From Halomonas sp. Y3 (GTDB lineage Bacteria; Pseudomonadota; Gammaproteobacteria; Pseudomonadales; Halomonadaceae), in assembly GCF_024137965.1 (NCBI RefSeq), contig NZ_CP099975.1, forward strand, positions 1,178,001-1,242,000: 64,000 bases of DNA. Direction: 5' to 3'. A model generated the notes under the pieces. The model was not told where the DNA came from. It saw only the letters and a list, made by a program, of their open reading frames with translations, and did no database searches. How positions within the stretch are numbered: the first letter of the stretch is position 1; every line of letters begins with the position of its first letter. The position numbers and the translations under genes are program-made. Positions 42,015 to 50,454 of this stretch are shown here, in pieces.

Positions 42015-42195
42015 GCCAAAGACGACACTGCCTTGTAAGCCTTTGCCCACTGGTGCTCAGGGCACTTTGGTGCCAGGCTGCTAGGTTACAGATTGTTGCC
42101 GGCACGCCGTCGCCCAAAGAGCGGCAGGCCAGAGCCGCCAGCGACGGTTGCGCAGGCCCGGGAACGATCAAGGCTTCTCGCTCATCTCCAGGCTC

Positions 42196-42222
42196 CCTGC
42201 AGGAGCCCGATTTATCGGGCGA
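42196..42222. repeat. REP-like palindromic element
   Basis: AGGAGCCCGATTTATCGG (42201-42218), followed by GCGA, contains the palindrome GCCCGATTTATCGGGC. The same 18 bases recur on the reverse strand at 50415-50396. This points to a dispersed repetitive extragenic palindrome family. Confidence 0.7.
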
Positions 42223-42311
42223 ATATCCTATCGCCCCAAGCGGAATCACCTTTGTGGGTCGCCGCATCCGGTGCTTAAATGGTGGATGAATCAATGATTA
42301 GAGTGGCTGCT

Positions 42312-42977
42312 ATGAAGAGAATGGTGCAGGCAACATGGCCTGTCTGCATGCTAATGGCAACATTACTCCTAAGCGGCTGTGGCGCAGTCAGCGGAGCCGA
42401 TGAGAAAGTCTTCATGAAGCATCGAGAAGCAGACTCGCTCGAACGCCAATACCTTTTTCTGGCAAGCTATCTTGGTTCTGAGAAGCCATGCTTCTTGATT
42501 CACCCCGAAAGCTTGGCAGTGGCGCCGTTTAACCCTGCCGGGACAAGGGCAAGCTTTCTCAGAAGCACATGTTTTAGCCACGTGGCCGACTATGCTGGTA
42601 ACGAAACACTGTGCCAACATGTGCGCTCAGTGAGTACCTTTCTATATTCGGGCGACAGGTTGAATGCTGAGCGCTGCAGAGAGGCGGCGTCATCTCCAAG
42701 CCACGTGCGCATGAGCGGTAGCCTGGACGTATCGAAGATTGTCGCCCTGGCGGGCCACTCTTACAGCGACATTGACAGCTTTTTTGTATCGGCAGGAGTT
42801 TTTCCAACGATCAATGAAGCGGAGCAGGCACGCCGGCATGACCCCGCCCGCTACTGGAATGAAGTAAGGTTCGAGTTTCTGCTTTCCCGTGATTTTTTCG
42901 ACTCTATAGGCGAGCTGCCCGGGTTCGGGAATCACCATGATCTAGCTGATATGGCCGCGGTACGCTGGTCTCAATGA
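42312..42977 (+). CDS. Lipoprotein of unknown function
   Basis: 221 residues from the ATG at 42312. The N-terminus is a lipoprotein signal (MKRMVQATWPVCMLMATLLLSGC) with the lipobox LLSGC. The mature part has six or so Cys residues (KPCFLI, RSTCFSH, ETLCQH, AERCRE) that may form disulfides in the periplasm. I recognise no family. The G+C content is clearly lower than in neighbouring genes, and there is no good ribosome binding site, both signs of acquired DNA. It stands alone between nrdG and a convergent gene, downstream of a REP-like element and upstream of a strong hairpin. Confidence 0.7.
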   Translation: MKRMVQATWPVCMLMATLLLSGCGAVSGADEKVFMKHREADSLERQYLFLASYLGSEKPCFLIHPESLAVAPFNPAGTRASFLRSTCFSHVADYAGNETLCQHVRSVSTFLYSGDRLNAERCREAASSPSHVRMSGSLDVSKIVALAGHSYSDIDSFFVSAGVFPTINEAEQARRHDPARYWNEVRFEFLLSRDFFDSIGELPGFGNHHDLADMAAVRWSQ

Positions 42978-43014
42978 CCGCTCCTGCCGCAAGCGGTTGC
43001 GTGCTGCCCAGATG

Positions 43015-43048
43015 TCGGGTCCCGGGTGACTGGCCACCCGGGACCCGA
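43015..43048 (+). terminator. Perfect 14-bp hairpin after the lipoprotein gene
   Basis: TCGGGTCCCGGGTG (43015-43028) pairs with CACCCGGGACCCGA (43035-43048) around a six-base loop. It lies between two convergent genes and may end transcription from either side, although no T-tract is present. Confidence 0.6.
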
Positions 43049-43142
43049 TACCTATCGATATAGAACATGTGCCCAAAGTACTCCTCATGCTGCTTCGAGG
43101 GCGCAAGACGTGGGCGAGCTCCGAGTGGCAGTGGGGGAGGCG

Positions 43143-43541
43143 TCAGGGATGCGGGCGCGGCCGCCAGCCGCCCTGGCGAATGGCCTCGCAGCCGGCCACC
43201 TCGGGGTTGTAGAGATAGAGCCAGGCGGGCCCGAAGGCGGTGGGGTGGATGGCGCGGTCGTAGAGCCCCAGGTGGGGCAGGCGCGGCCGGTAGTCTTCCA
43301 GCCGGTCGAGGCCGGCCAGCAGCCGGGCGTCCACCTCGAAGACCTCGATTTCCACGCCGCGGGAGGGCTCGAGCTTGGCGCCGGGGTAGGGGCCAAGGTC
43401 GTAGAGGGTCACGTCGGCCAGGCGGTCGCTGCCCAGGAACTCGGCGCCGGCGAGCCAGTGGTGATTGCGCAAGCCGCGCTTGAGGGTGCCGTAGACGGCC
43501 ACCAGCGGCGTGCGGGTGATAGCGATGGCGGGCGCGGTCAT
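43143..43541 (-). CDS. Gamma-glutamylcyclotransferase-fold protein (AIG2/YtfP-like)
   Basis: 132 residues. VAVYGTLKRGLRNHHWL is the substrate-pocket YGTLxxG motif; the catalytic Glu is probably in VEIEVFEVD, followed by LDRLEDYRP. These small proteins may cyclise gamma-glutamylamines or related compounds; the substrate is not established. GGAG lies nine bases ahead of the ATG at 43541. It diverges from ilvD. Confidence 0.88.
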   Translation of the reverse strand: MTAPAIAITRTPLVAVYGTLKRGLRNHHWLAGAEFLGSDRLADVTLYDLGPYPGAKLEPSRGVEIEVFEVDARLLAGLDRLEDYRPRLPHLGLYDRAIHPTAFGPAWLYLYNPEVAGCEAIRQGGWRPRPHP

Positions 43542-43736
43542 GGTGGCGGATCTCCACGGGGCAGAGCTGGGACTCTATGGTAGCCATTCTCCGTTTCCTT
43601 ATCACCGTCGAGGGAAAGGGGGCAGCGCCACGCTGTCGTCATCGCTAGCCTGACGGGCGGCCCCATGCCAGAATCGGGGGCTGATCTGGACACCGAGCCG
43701 CTCGGCACAGGGCGGCTGCAAAGAGAAGAGGACACC

Positions 43737-45581
43737 ATGCCCGAGTACCGTTCCCGCACCACCACCGCCGGCCGCAACATGGCCGGCGCCCGCGCCCTGT
43801 GGCGCGCCACCGGCATGAAGGATGACGACTTCCACAAGCCGATCATCGCCGTGGCCAACTCCTTCACCCAGTTCGTGCCCGGCCACGTGCACCTGAAGGA
43901 CATGGGGCAGCTGGTGGCCCGCGAGATCGAGAAGGCCGGCGGGGTGGCCAAGGAGTTCAACACCATCGCCGTGGACGACGGCATCGCCATGGGCCACGAC
44001 GGCATGCTCTATTCGCTGCCGAGCCGCGACCTGATCGCCGACAGCGTCGAGTACATGGTCAACGCTCACTGCGCCGACGCCCTGGTCTGTATCTCCAACT
44101 GCGACAAGATCACCCCCGGGATGCTCAACGCCGCCATGCGCCTGAACATTCCGGTGATCTTCGTCTCCGGCGGGCCCATGGAGGCGGGCAAGACCAAGCT
44201 GCTCGACCACGGCCTCGACCTGGTGGACGCCATGGTGATGGCCGCCGACGACAGCGTCGACGACGAGACCCTGGCCGAGGTGGAGCGCAGCGCCTGCCCC
44301 ACCTGCGGCAGCTGCTCCGGCATGTTCACCGCCAACTCCATGAACTGCCTGATGGAAGCCCTGGGCCTGGCGCTGCCCGGCAACGGCACCGTGGTGGCCA
44401 CCCATGCCGATCGTCGCCGTCTCTTCGAGAATGCCGGCCATCGCATCGTCGAGCTGGCCAAGCGCGTCTACGAGGGCGACGAGGCGCATCTGCTACCCCG
44501 GGCCATCGGCTCCAAGGCGGCCTTCAAGAACGCCATGACCCTGGATATCGCCATGGGCGGTTCCACCAACACCATCCTGCACCTGCTGGCCGCCGCCCAG
44601 GAGGCCGAGGTCGACTTCACCATGGAGGATATCGACCGTCTGTCGCGGGAGGTGCCGCAGCTCTGCAAGGTGGCCCCCAATACCCAGAAGTACCATATCG
44701 AGGACGTGCATCGCGCCGGCGGCATCATGGCGATCCTCGGCGAGCTCGATCGCGCCGGGGTGCTGGATACCCGAGTGCCCACCGTCTACGGCGACTCCCT
44801 GAAGGCCGCCCTGGATGAGTGGGACATCATGCGCAACCCCAGCCCCGAGGTGGTGGAGTTCTACAAGGCGGGCCCCGGCGGCGTGCCCACCCAGGTGGCC
44901 TTCTCCCAGGCGGCCCGCTGGCCGAGCCTCGACGGCGACCGCGCCACCGGCTGCATCCGCGACCTGGAGCACGCCTTCTCCCGGGAGGGAGGCCTGGCCG
45001 TGCTCAAGGGCAATATCGCCCTGGACGGCTGCGTGGTGAAGACCGCCGGCGTCGACGACTCCATCCTGGTCTTCGAGGGCACCGCCCACGTGGTGGAGTC
45101 CCAGGACCAGGCGGTGGCCGACATCCTCGAGGGCAAGGTGAAGGAGGGCGACGTCGTCGTCATCCGCTACGAAGGGCCCAAGGGCGGGCCGGGCATGCAG
45201 GAGATGCTCTACCCGACCTCCTACCTGAAGTCCAAGGGGCTCGGCAAGGCGTGTGCGCTGCTCACCGACGGGCGCTTCTCCGGTGGCACCTCCGGGCTCT
45301 CCATCGGCCACGTCTCCCCCGAGGCGGCCGCCGGCGGCGCCATCGGCCTGGTGGAGCAGGGGGACATCATCCAGATCGATATCCCCAACCGCACCATCAA
45401 CGTCAAGCTCAGCGACGAGACGCTTGCCGAGCGCCGCGCGGCCATGGAGGCGAAAGGCGCTGACGCCTGGAAGCCCGCCGCGCCGCGGCCGCGCAAGGTG
45501 ACGCCGGCGCTCAAGGCCTACGCCATGCTCGCCACCTCCGCCGACAAGGGCGCGGTGCGCGACCTCTCCAAGCTCGATTGA
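43737..45581 (+). CDS. ilvD: Dihydroxy-acid dehydratase IlvD
   Basis: 614 residues from the ATG at 43737 ([19 protein letters not shown]), AGAGG six bases ahead. The enzyme dehydrates 2,3-dihydroxy acids in valine, leucine and isoleucine synthesis. The Fe-S ligands lie in [13 protein letters not shown] (about residue 122) and [18 protein letters not shown] (about 185-205), and the C-terminal [19 protein letters not shown] is typical. Length is as in Escherichia coli IlvD. Confidence 0.97.
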   Translation: MPEYRSRTTTAGRNMAGARALWRATGMKDDDFHKPIIAVANSFTQFVPGHVHLKDMGQLVAREIEKAGGVAKEFNTIAVDDGIAMGHDGMLYSLPSRDLIADSVEYMVNAHCADALVCISNCDKITPGMLNAAMRLNIPVIFVSGGPMEAGKTKLLDHGLDLVDAMVMAADDSVDDETLAEVERSACPTCGSCSGMFTANSMNCLMEALGLALPGNGTVVATHADRRRLFENAGHRIVELAKRVYEGDEAHLLPRAIGSKAAFKNAMTLDIAMGGSTNTILHLLAAAQEAEVDFTMEDIDRLSREVPQLCKVAPNTQKYHIEDVHRAGGIMAILGELDRAGVLDTRVPTVYGDSLKAALDEWDIMRNPSPEVVEFYKAGPGGVPTQVAFSQAARWPSLDGDRATGCIRDLEHAFSREGGLAVLKGNIALDGCVVKTAGVDDSILVFEGTAHVVESQDQAVADILEGKVKEGDVVVIRYEGPKGGPGMQEMLYPTSYLKSKGLGKACALLTDGRFSGGTSGLSIGHVSPEAAAGGAIGLVEQGDIIQIDIPNRTINVKLSDETLAERRAAMEAKGADAWKPAAPRPRKVTPALKAYAMLATSADKGAVRDLSKLD

Positions 45582-45647
45582 CTCTGACTGAGCTCGACCG
45601 GCTGAGTCCGGCCGAGCTCACGCGTCGAGGGCGAGCCACTGCTGTGC

Positions 45648-45680
45648 ATGAGCCGAATGGGACTACCATTCGGCTCATTT
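45648..45680. terminator. Bidirectional terminator between ilvD and nudE
   Basis: ATGAGCCGAATGG (45648-45660) pairs perfectly with CCATTCGGCTCAT (45666-45678) around GACTA, with a short T-run after it. It lies between convergent genes. Confidence 0.85.
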
Positions 45681-45725
45681 CGTGAGCCTGGCCGATATGT
45701 TGCCCGACTCGAGGTCGGCCCCCGC

Positions 45726-46325
45726 CTACCAGAAGCCGGTGCCGCTGTCGCGCTGGGCGAGCAGCTTGTCCCGGGCGATAAAGAGCGCGGCGATGGCCCG
45801 GGCCTCGTGGAAGTCCTCCCGGGCGAGCAGGGCGGGCAGCTCGAAGAGCCCGTGGGTCTCGACGATCAGCGGTTCGGGCTCGTCGCCGGGCAGGCGCCTG
45901 GGGTAGAGGTCGGTGGCCAGCAGCACCTGCATGCGGTGGCGCATGTAGTTGGGGGCCAGCGACAGCTCCACCAGCGGTTCGATGCTGTGGGCGCCGAAGC
46001 CGCACTCCTCCATCAGCTCGCGGTTGGCGGCGGTGACGATATCCTCGCCGGGATCCACCAGCCCCTTGGGCAGGGTCAGCACATAGTCCTCGAAGCCCGC
46101 CGCATATTCTCGGATCAGCAGCACATGCTCCGGGTCGGGCATGGCGACGATCATCACCGCGCCGCTGTCGCTGCCGGTCAGTCGTTCGAAGGTGCGCTCT
46201 TCGCCGTTGGAGAAGCGCAGGTCCAGGGACTCGACGTGAAACAGGCGGCTTCTGGCCACCGACTGGCGGGCAAGGACCTCGGGCTTCTGCGGCCAGTGCG
46301 AATCGGGCCTCGGGGGGGTAGACAT
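45726..46325 (-). CDS. nudE: ADP compounds hydrolase NudE (Nudix)
   Basis: 199 residues from the ATG at 46325. The Nudix box G-x5-E-x7-REU-xEE-xGU is complete: GLVDPGEDIVTAANRELMEECGF (from about residue 88). NudE hydrolyses NADH, ADP-ribose and Ap3A. It diverges from yrfG with 73 bases between the starts, as in the nudE-yrfG neighbourhood of Escherichia coli, but igaA is missing between them. Confidence 0.93.
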   Translation of the reverse strand: MSTPPRPDSHWPQKPEVLARQSVARSRLFHVESLDLRFSNGEERTFERLTGSDSGAVMIVAMPDPEHVLLIREYAAGFEDYVLTLPKGLVDPGEDIVTAANRELMEECGFGAHSIEPLVELSLAPNYMRHRMQVLLATDLYPRRLPGDEPEPLIVETHGLFELPALLAREDFHEARAIAALFIARDKLLAQRDSGTGFW

Positions 46326-46398
46326 GGTCGCTCCGTTTCTGGGGGTGAGGGCGCCTGCTACAATACCACCCCCTGCAAGCCACCACCCGGGAATCCCG

Positions 46399-47130
46399 AT
46401 GATCGACTGGCGCGCCATCGATACCGTCCTGCTCGACATGGACGGCACCCTGCTGGATCTGCACTTCGACAGCCACTTCTGGCTGGAGCACCTGCCCCGG
46501 CGCTACGTGGAGCTGCACCAGCTCGACGAGGCCACCCAGGAGGTGGTGCGTTCCAAGGTGCTCCACGAGCAGGGCACCCTCAACTGGTACAGCCTGGCCT
46601 ACTGGAGCCGGGAGCTCGACCTGGATATCGTCGCCCTCAAGCGCGAGGTGCAGCACCTGATCGGCCTGCGCAGCGACGCCCTCGACTTCCTCAAGTGGCT
46701 CCGGCAGGCCCACCCGCGGGTGGTGCTGGCCACCAACGCCGACCGGGAGAGCCTCGAGCTCAAGCTGCCGCTGACCGGCCTCGAGGAGTACCTGGACGTC
46801 ATCGTCTCCTCGGCGGATCTCGGCGTGCCCAAGGAGGTCCAGGCGTTCTGGCCCGCCCTCCAGGCGGTGGAGCCCTTCGACCCGGCCCGGACCCTCTTCA
46901 TCGATGACAACCCTCGGGTGCTCGCCAGCGCTCGGGAGTTCGGCATCCGCCATCTGCTGGGGATCAAGCAGCCCGACAGCACCCGCCCCGAGCGGGAGCT
47001 CGAGGAGTTCGTGGCCCTGGATCGCTTCGCGGCCATCCTGCCCGGCAACCTGCCGCCTGGGCAGGGGCCCGGGGCGCCGAACAAGGGCGCCCAGGGAGGT
47101 GGTCATGGCCAGGGAGGTGGTCATGGATAG
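46399..47130 (+). CDS. yrfG: GMP/IMP nucleotidase YrfG (HAD superfamily)
   Basis: 243 residues from the ATG at 46399. The HAD motifs are DTVLLDMDGTLLDLHFD (motif I, about residue 9), VVLATNADRESL (motif II) and LFIDDNPRVLASA (motif IV). YrfG dephosphorylates GMP and IMP. The C-terminus ends [12 protein letters not shown], which is the read-out of an 18-bp tandem duplication containing the ribosome binding site of the next gene, so yrfG overlaps hslR. Confidence 0.9.
   Translation: MIDWRAIDTVLLDMDGTLLDLHFDSHFWLEHLPRRYVELHQLDEATQEVVRSKVLHEQGTLNWYSLAYWSRELDLDIVALKREVQHLIGLRSDALDFLKWLRQAHPRVVLATNADRESLELKLPLTGLEEYLDVIVSSADLGVPKEVQAFWPALQAVEPFDPARTLFIDDNPRVLASAREFGIRHLLGIKQPDSTRPERELEEFVALDRFAAILPGNLPPGQGPGAPNKGAQGGGHGQGGGHG
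47091..47126 (+). repeat. 18-bp tandem duplication carrying a ribosome binding site and start codon
   Basis: CCAGGGAGGTGGTCATGG occurs twice without a gap (47091-47108 and 47109-47126). Each copy contains GGGAGG and an ATG five bases later, both in frame for hslR, while in the yrfG frame it encodes the repeated QGGGHG. Confidence 0.95.
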
Positions 47131-47512
47131 CGTCAGGCTCGACAAGTGGCTCTGGGCGGCGCGCTTCTTCAAGACCCGGGGCCTCGCCAAGAAGGCCATC
47201 GAGGGTGGCAAGGTGCACTACAACGGCGCCCGGGCCAAGACCAGCAAGACCGTCGAGCTGGGAGCACTGATTCGCGTGCCCCAGGGGTGGGACATTCTCG
47301 AGGTGGAGGTGGTGGCGCTCTCCGATCAGCGCCGCGGCGCCCCCGAGGCCCGTGCCCTCTACCGGGAAACCGAGGAGAGCGCGACGCGCCGCGAGCGCGA
47401 GGCCGAGGCGAGGCGCCTCACCAATCAGGCCATGCAGCACCCCCTCAAGCGCCCCGACAAGAAGCAGCGGCGGGATATCCAGCGTTTCCAGCGTCGGCAG
47501 TCCGACGACTAG
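47105..47512 (+). CDS. hslR: Ribosome-associated heat shock protein 15 (Hsp15, S4 domain)
   Basis: 135 residues from 47105, or 129 from the duplicated start at 47123; both have GGGAGG five bases ahead. The S4 RNA-binding domain is [26 protein letters not shown] at the N-terminus, and the basic tail ends [14 protein letters not shown]. Hsp15 rescues stalled 50S subunits carrying nascent chains. It lies between yrfG and hslO, as in Escherichia coli. Confidence 0.93.
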   Translation: MAREVVMDSVRLDKWLWAARFFKTRGLAKKAIEGGKVHYNGARAKTSKTVELGALIRVPQGWDILEVEVVALSDQRRGAPEARALYRETEESATRREREAEARRLTNQAMQHPLKRPDKKQRRDIQRFQRRQSDD

Positions 47513-47540
47513 CCTGCCTGCCGACGACCAACAGAGAGTG

Positions 47541-48419
47541 ATGATGAGCGATCAGATCCAGCGTTTTCTCTTCGACAATACCAACGTGCGCGGCGAGCTC
47601 GTGACCCTCGAGCGGGCCTATGCCGAGGTGCTCGACCGCCATGACTATCCGCCGGTGGTCAATCGCCTGCTGGGCGAGCTGCTCGCCGCGGTGGCGCTGC
47701 TCACCGATACGGTCAAGCTCGACGGCACCCTGAGCATCGAGGTGCGCGGCAGCGGCGCCCTGTCGCTGCTGATGGCCGAGTCCAATCCCGGCGGCGAGCT
47801 GCGCGCCATCGCCCGCCTGGCCGAGGACGCCCCCATGCCGGCCGACGATGCGGGTTTCCTCGAGCTGCTCGGCGAGGGGCGGATCATGATCACCCTGGAC
47901 CCCCGGGAGGGGCACCGCTACCAGGGCATCGTGGCCCTAGACCACGACACCCTGGCCGGCTGCCTGGCCGCCTACTTCGTGCAGTCCGAGCAGCTGCCTA
48001 CCCGGCTGTGGCTGGCCGCTGACGGGGTGCGTGCCGGCGGCCTGCTGCTGCAGCGCATGCCCGACGAGTCCCAGAACCAGGACCACGACGCCTGGGATCG
48101 CACCGTGGTCCTGGCCGAGACGGTCAAGGAGGAGGAGCTGCTGGCGCTCGGGCCCGAGGCGCTGCTGCACCGCCTCTACCACGAGGAGACGGTACGGATC
48201 TTCGACCCCAAGGCGCTGCGCTTCGGCTGCACCTGCTCCCGGGAGCGCATCGCCGGCTCCCTGGTCACCCTGGGAGAGGCCGAACTGCGCCAGGTGCTGG
48301 CCGAGCACGGCAGCATCGATACCCAGTGCCACTTCTGCCACACCTGCTACCACTTCACAGAGGCCGATGTGGAGGCGCTGTTGGCCGGTGACGATACCCC
48401 GCCCCCGGTCCTGCACTGA
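47541..48419 (+). CDS. hslO: Redox-regulated chaperone Hsp33
   Basis: 292 residues ([21 protein letters not shown]). The redox switch has CTCSRER (about residue 231) and CHFCHTC (about 261), matching the C-x-C and C-x2-C zinc-binding cysteines; an extra Cys follows. The family segments [19 protein letters not shown] and [14 protein letters not shown] are present. Hsp33 is activated by oxidative unfolding and holds aggregating proteins. It starts 28 bases after hslR. Confidence 0.95.
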   Translation: MMSDQIQRFLFDNTNVRGELVTLERAYAEVLDRHDYPPVVNRLLGELLAAVALLTDTVKLDGTLSIEVRGSGALSLLMAESNPGGELRAIARLAEDAPMPADDAGFLELLGEGRIMITLDPREGHRYQGIVALDHDTLAGCLAAYFVQSEQLPTRLWLAADGVRAGGLLLQRMPDESQNQDHDAWDRTVVLAETVKEEELLALGPEALLHRLYHEETVRIFDPKALRFGCTCSRERIAGSLVTLGEAELRQVLAEHGSIDTQCHFCHTCYHFTEADVEALLAGDDTPPPVLH

Positions 48420-48475
48420 AACAGACGCTTGATTTGCTGCGCCGCACCATCAACGTGTAGTGAACGGTCTTCATG

Positions 48476-48556
48476 TTGTAGAAAAACTACATGATTTTCG
48501 CCTAAAAACGGCGTTCCCCGCGGCGGCGCTTTTTGACATAATGGCGCCGCTTTTTT
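48476..48556 (+). promoter_or_regulatory. hslO-pckA intergenic control region with inverted repeat and terminator-like hairpin
   Basis: TGTAG (48477-48481) and CTACA (48487-48491) form an inverted repeat with an AAAAA centre, a possible regulator site. Further on GCGGCGC (48523-48529) and GCGCCGC (48544-48550) enclose a 14-base T-rich loop and are followed by TTTTTT (48551-48556). The latter can be the hslO terminator or an attenuator in a pckA leader. Confidence 0.6.
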
Positions 48557-48678
48557 CGGCTCGATCGCCTCGCCAGAAGACGGGATACCCGCAGCGGCGA
48601 TCGATGGCAGGCATCCGCTGCGTCGCTAACGGCGCCCGGCACACGAGAGAGAATCGGCCGCAAGGCCCAGGAACCGAC

Positions 48679-50232
48679 ATGACCACAACCCAAGCTCCCA
48701 AAGCCCACGTCAACCTCAGCAGCGCCGAGCTCATCGAGCGTGCGGTGGCCACCGGCGAGGGCCGCCTGGCTGCCAACGGGGCCCTGGTGGTGAACACCGG
48801 TGAGCGTACCGGCCGTTCTCCCAAGGACCGCTTCATCGTCGATGAGCCGTCCACCAGCGGCCAGATCGACTGGGGCAGCGTGAACCGCCCCTTCGACGCC
48901 GAGAAGTTCAGCGCCCTCTGGGGCCGCGTCGAGGACTACCTGCTGGGTCGTGAGCATTATGTGTCGGAGCTCCACGTGGGCAGCGACCCGACCTACTACC
49001 TGCCGGTGCGCGTGCAGACCGAGACCGCCTGGCAGAACCTGTTCGGCCGCACCATGTTCGTTCGCCCGGAGGCCTACAACCCCTCCGCCAAGGATGAGTG
49101 GACCATCATCAACGCCGCCGGCTTCCAGTGCGACCCGGCCCGCGATGGCACCAACTCCGACGGCACCGTGATCATCAACTTCGCCGAGCGCAAGGTGCTG
49201 ATCGCCGGCATGCGTTACGCCGGCGAGATGAAGAAGGCGATGTTCTCCGTCCAGAACTTCCTGCTGCCCGCCGCCGACGTGCTGCCCATGCACTGCTCCG
49301 CCAACGTGGGCGAGGATGGCGAGACCTGCCTCTTCTTCGGCCTCTCCGGCACCGGCAAGACCACTCTCTCCGCCGACCAGGCCCGCTACCTCATCGGTGA
49401 CGACGAGCACGCCTGGGGCCCGGGCACCGTCTTCAACATCGAGGGCGGCTGCTACGCCAAGTGCATCGACCTCTCCGAGAAGAACGAGCCGGTCATCTGG
49501 AACGCCATCAAGTTCGGCACCGTGCTGGAGAACGTGGTCCTCGACGACCGTCGCGAGCCGGATTACGCCGACGACAGCCTGACCCAGAACTCCCGTGCCG
49601 CCTACCCGCTGGAGCACGTCGAGAAGCGCGTCCCCGAGAACCGCGCCGGTGAGCCCAACGCCATCGTCTTCCTGACCTGCGACATGAGCGGCGTGCTGCC
49701 CCCGGTCTCCGTGCTCTCCAAGGAGGCCGCGGCCTACCACTTCCTCTCCGGCTATACCGCCAAGGTGGGCTCCACCGAGATGGGCTCCGCCGAGGGTCTC
49801 TCCTCCACCTTCTCCACCTGCTTCGGCGCTCCCTTCTTCCCGCGCCCGGCCCGCGAGTACGCGGACCTGCTGATCAAGCGCGTGGCCGAGAAGGACGCCC
49901 AGGTCTACCTGGTCAACACCGGCTGGACCGGTGGTTCCTACGGTGAAGGCGGCTCGCGCTTCTCCATCCCGACCACCCGCGCCATCATCAGCGCCATCCA
50001 GACCGGCGTGCTGCGCGAAGTCGAGACCAAGCGCATCGACGGCCTCAACCTGGAAGTGCCGGTAGCCGTGCCGGGCGTGGACTCCAGCCTGCTCGACCCG
50101 CGCGAGACCTGGGAAGACAAGGACGCCTACGACCGCAAGCGCCAGGACCTGGCCGAGCAGTTCGTCGACAACTTCAAGAAGTTCGACGGCGTCAGCGAAG
50201 CGATCGTCAAGGCGGGCCCCAGCCTTACCTGA
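48679..50232 (+). CDS. pckA: Phosphoenolpyruvate carboxykinase (ATP)
   Basis: 517 residues from the ATG at 48679 (AGGA seven bases ahead). Turns oxaloacetate plus ATP into phosphoenolpyruvate, the entry to gluconeogenesis. The substrate site [10 protein letters not shown], the P-loop [15 protein letters not shown] (about residue 220), the metal-binding GDDEHAWG and the FEGGCYAK-type NIEGGCYAK motif identify the ATP-dependent family. It ends the conserved nudE-yrfG-hslR-hslO-pckA block. A strong terminator follows. Confidence 0.97.
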   Translation: MTTTQAPKAHVNLSSAELIERAVATGEGRLAANGALVVNTGERTGRSPKDRFIVDEPSTSGQIDWGSVNRPFDAEKFSALWGRVEDYLLGREHYVSELHVGSDPTYYLPVRVQTETAWQNLFGRTMFVRPEAYNPSAKDEWTIINAAGFQCDPARDGTNSDGTVIINFAERKVLIAGMRYAGEMKKAMFSVQNFLLPAADVLPMHCSANVGEDGETCLFFGLSGTGKTTLSADQARYLIGDDEHAWGPGTVFNIEGGCYAKCIDLSEKNEPVIWNAIKFGTVLENVVLDDRREPDYADDSLTQNSRAAYPLEHVEKRVPENRAGEPNAIVFLTCDMSGVLPPVSVLSKEAAAYHFLSGYTAKVGSTEMGSAEGLSSTFSTCFGAPFFPRPAREYADLLIKRVAEKDAQVYLVNTGWTGGSYGEGGSRFSIPTTRAIISAIQTGVLREVETKRIDGLNLEVPVAVPGVDSSLLDPRETWEDKDAYDRKRQDLAEQFVDNFKKFDGVSEAIVKAGPSLT

Positions 50233-50272
50233 TCGCGCCGCCCGGGCCCCTGCGGGGCCCTCGGCTCGCATG

Positions 50273-50311
50273 AAAGAACCCGGCACCGCCTTGGCGGTGC
50301 CGGGTTCTTTC
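50273..50311 (+). terminator. Intrinsic terminator of pckA
   Basis: An 18-base arm beginning AAAGAACCCGGC (50273-50290) is matched perfectly by its inverse (50293-50310), which ends in TTCTTT. The symmetrical A and T ends make it usable in both directions. Confidence 0.95.
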
Positions 50312-50338
50312 GTATGCCGGGTGGCCTGAAACCTCCAT

Positions 50339-50415
50339 GTAGGAGCCGGATTCATCCGGCGATCGGGCTCACGACATCGCCGACGTGTCGGACCACCGAT
50401 AAATCGGGCTCCTAC
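50339..50415. repeat. Inverted pair of REP-like palindromes (BIME-like)
   Basis: GTAGGAGCCGGATTCATCC with GGCGA (50339-50362) and, inverted, CCGATAAATCGGGCTCCTAC (50396-50415) face each other about 33 bases apart. The reverse complement of the second matches the single element near 42200 over 18 bases. The pair sits between the pckA terminator and a convergent gene end. Confidence 0.75.
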
Positions 50416-50454
50416 GAGGTGGGTGGTCCGCAATTATTTCCGGCGATTGGGGGC

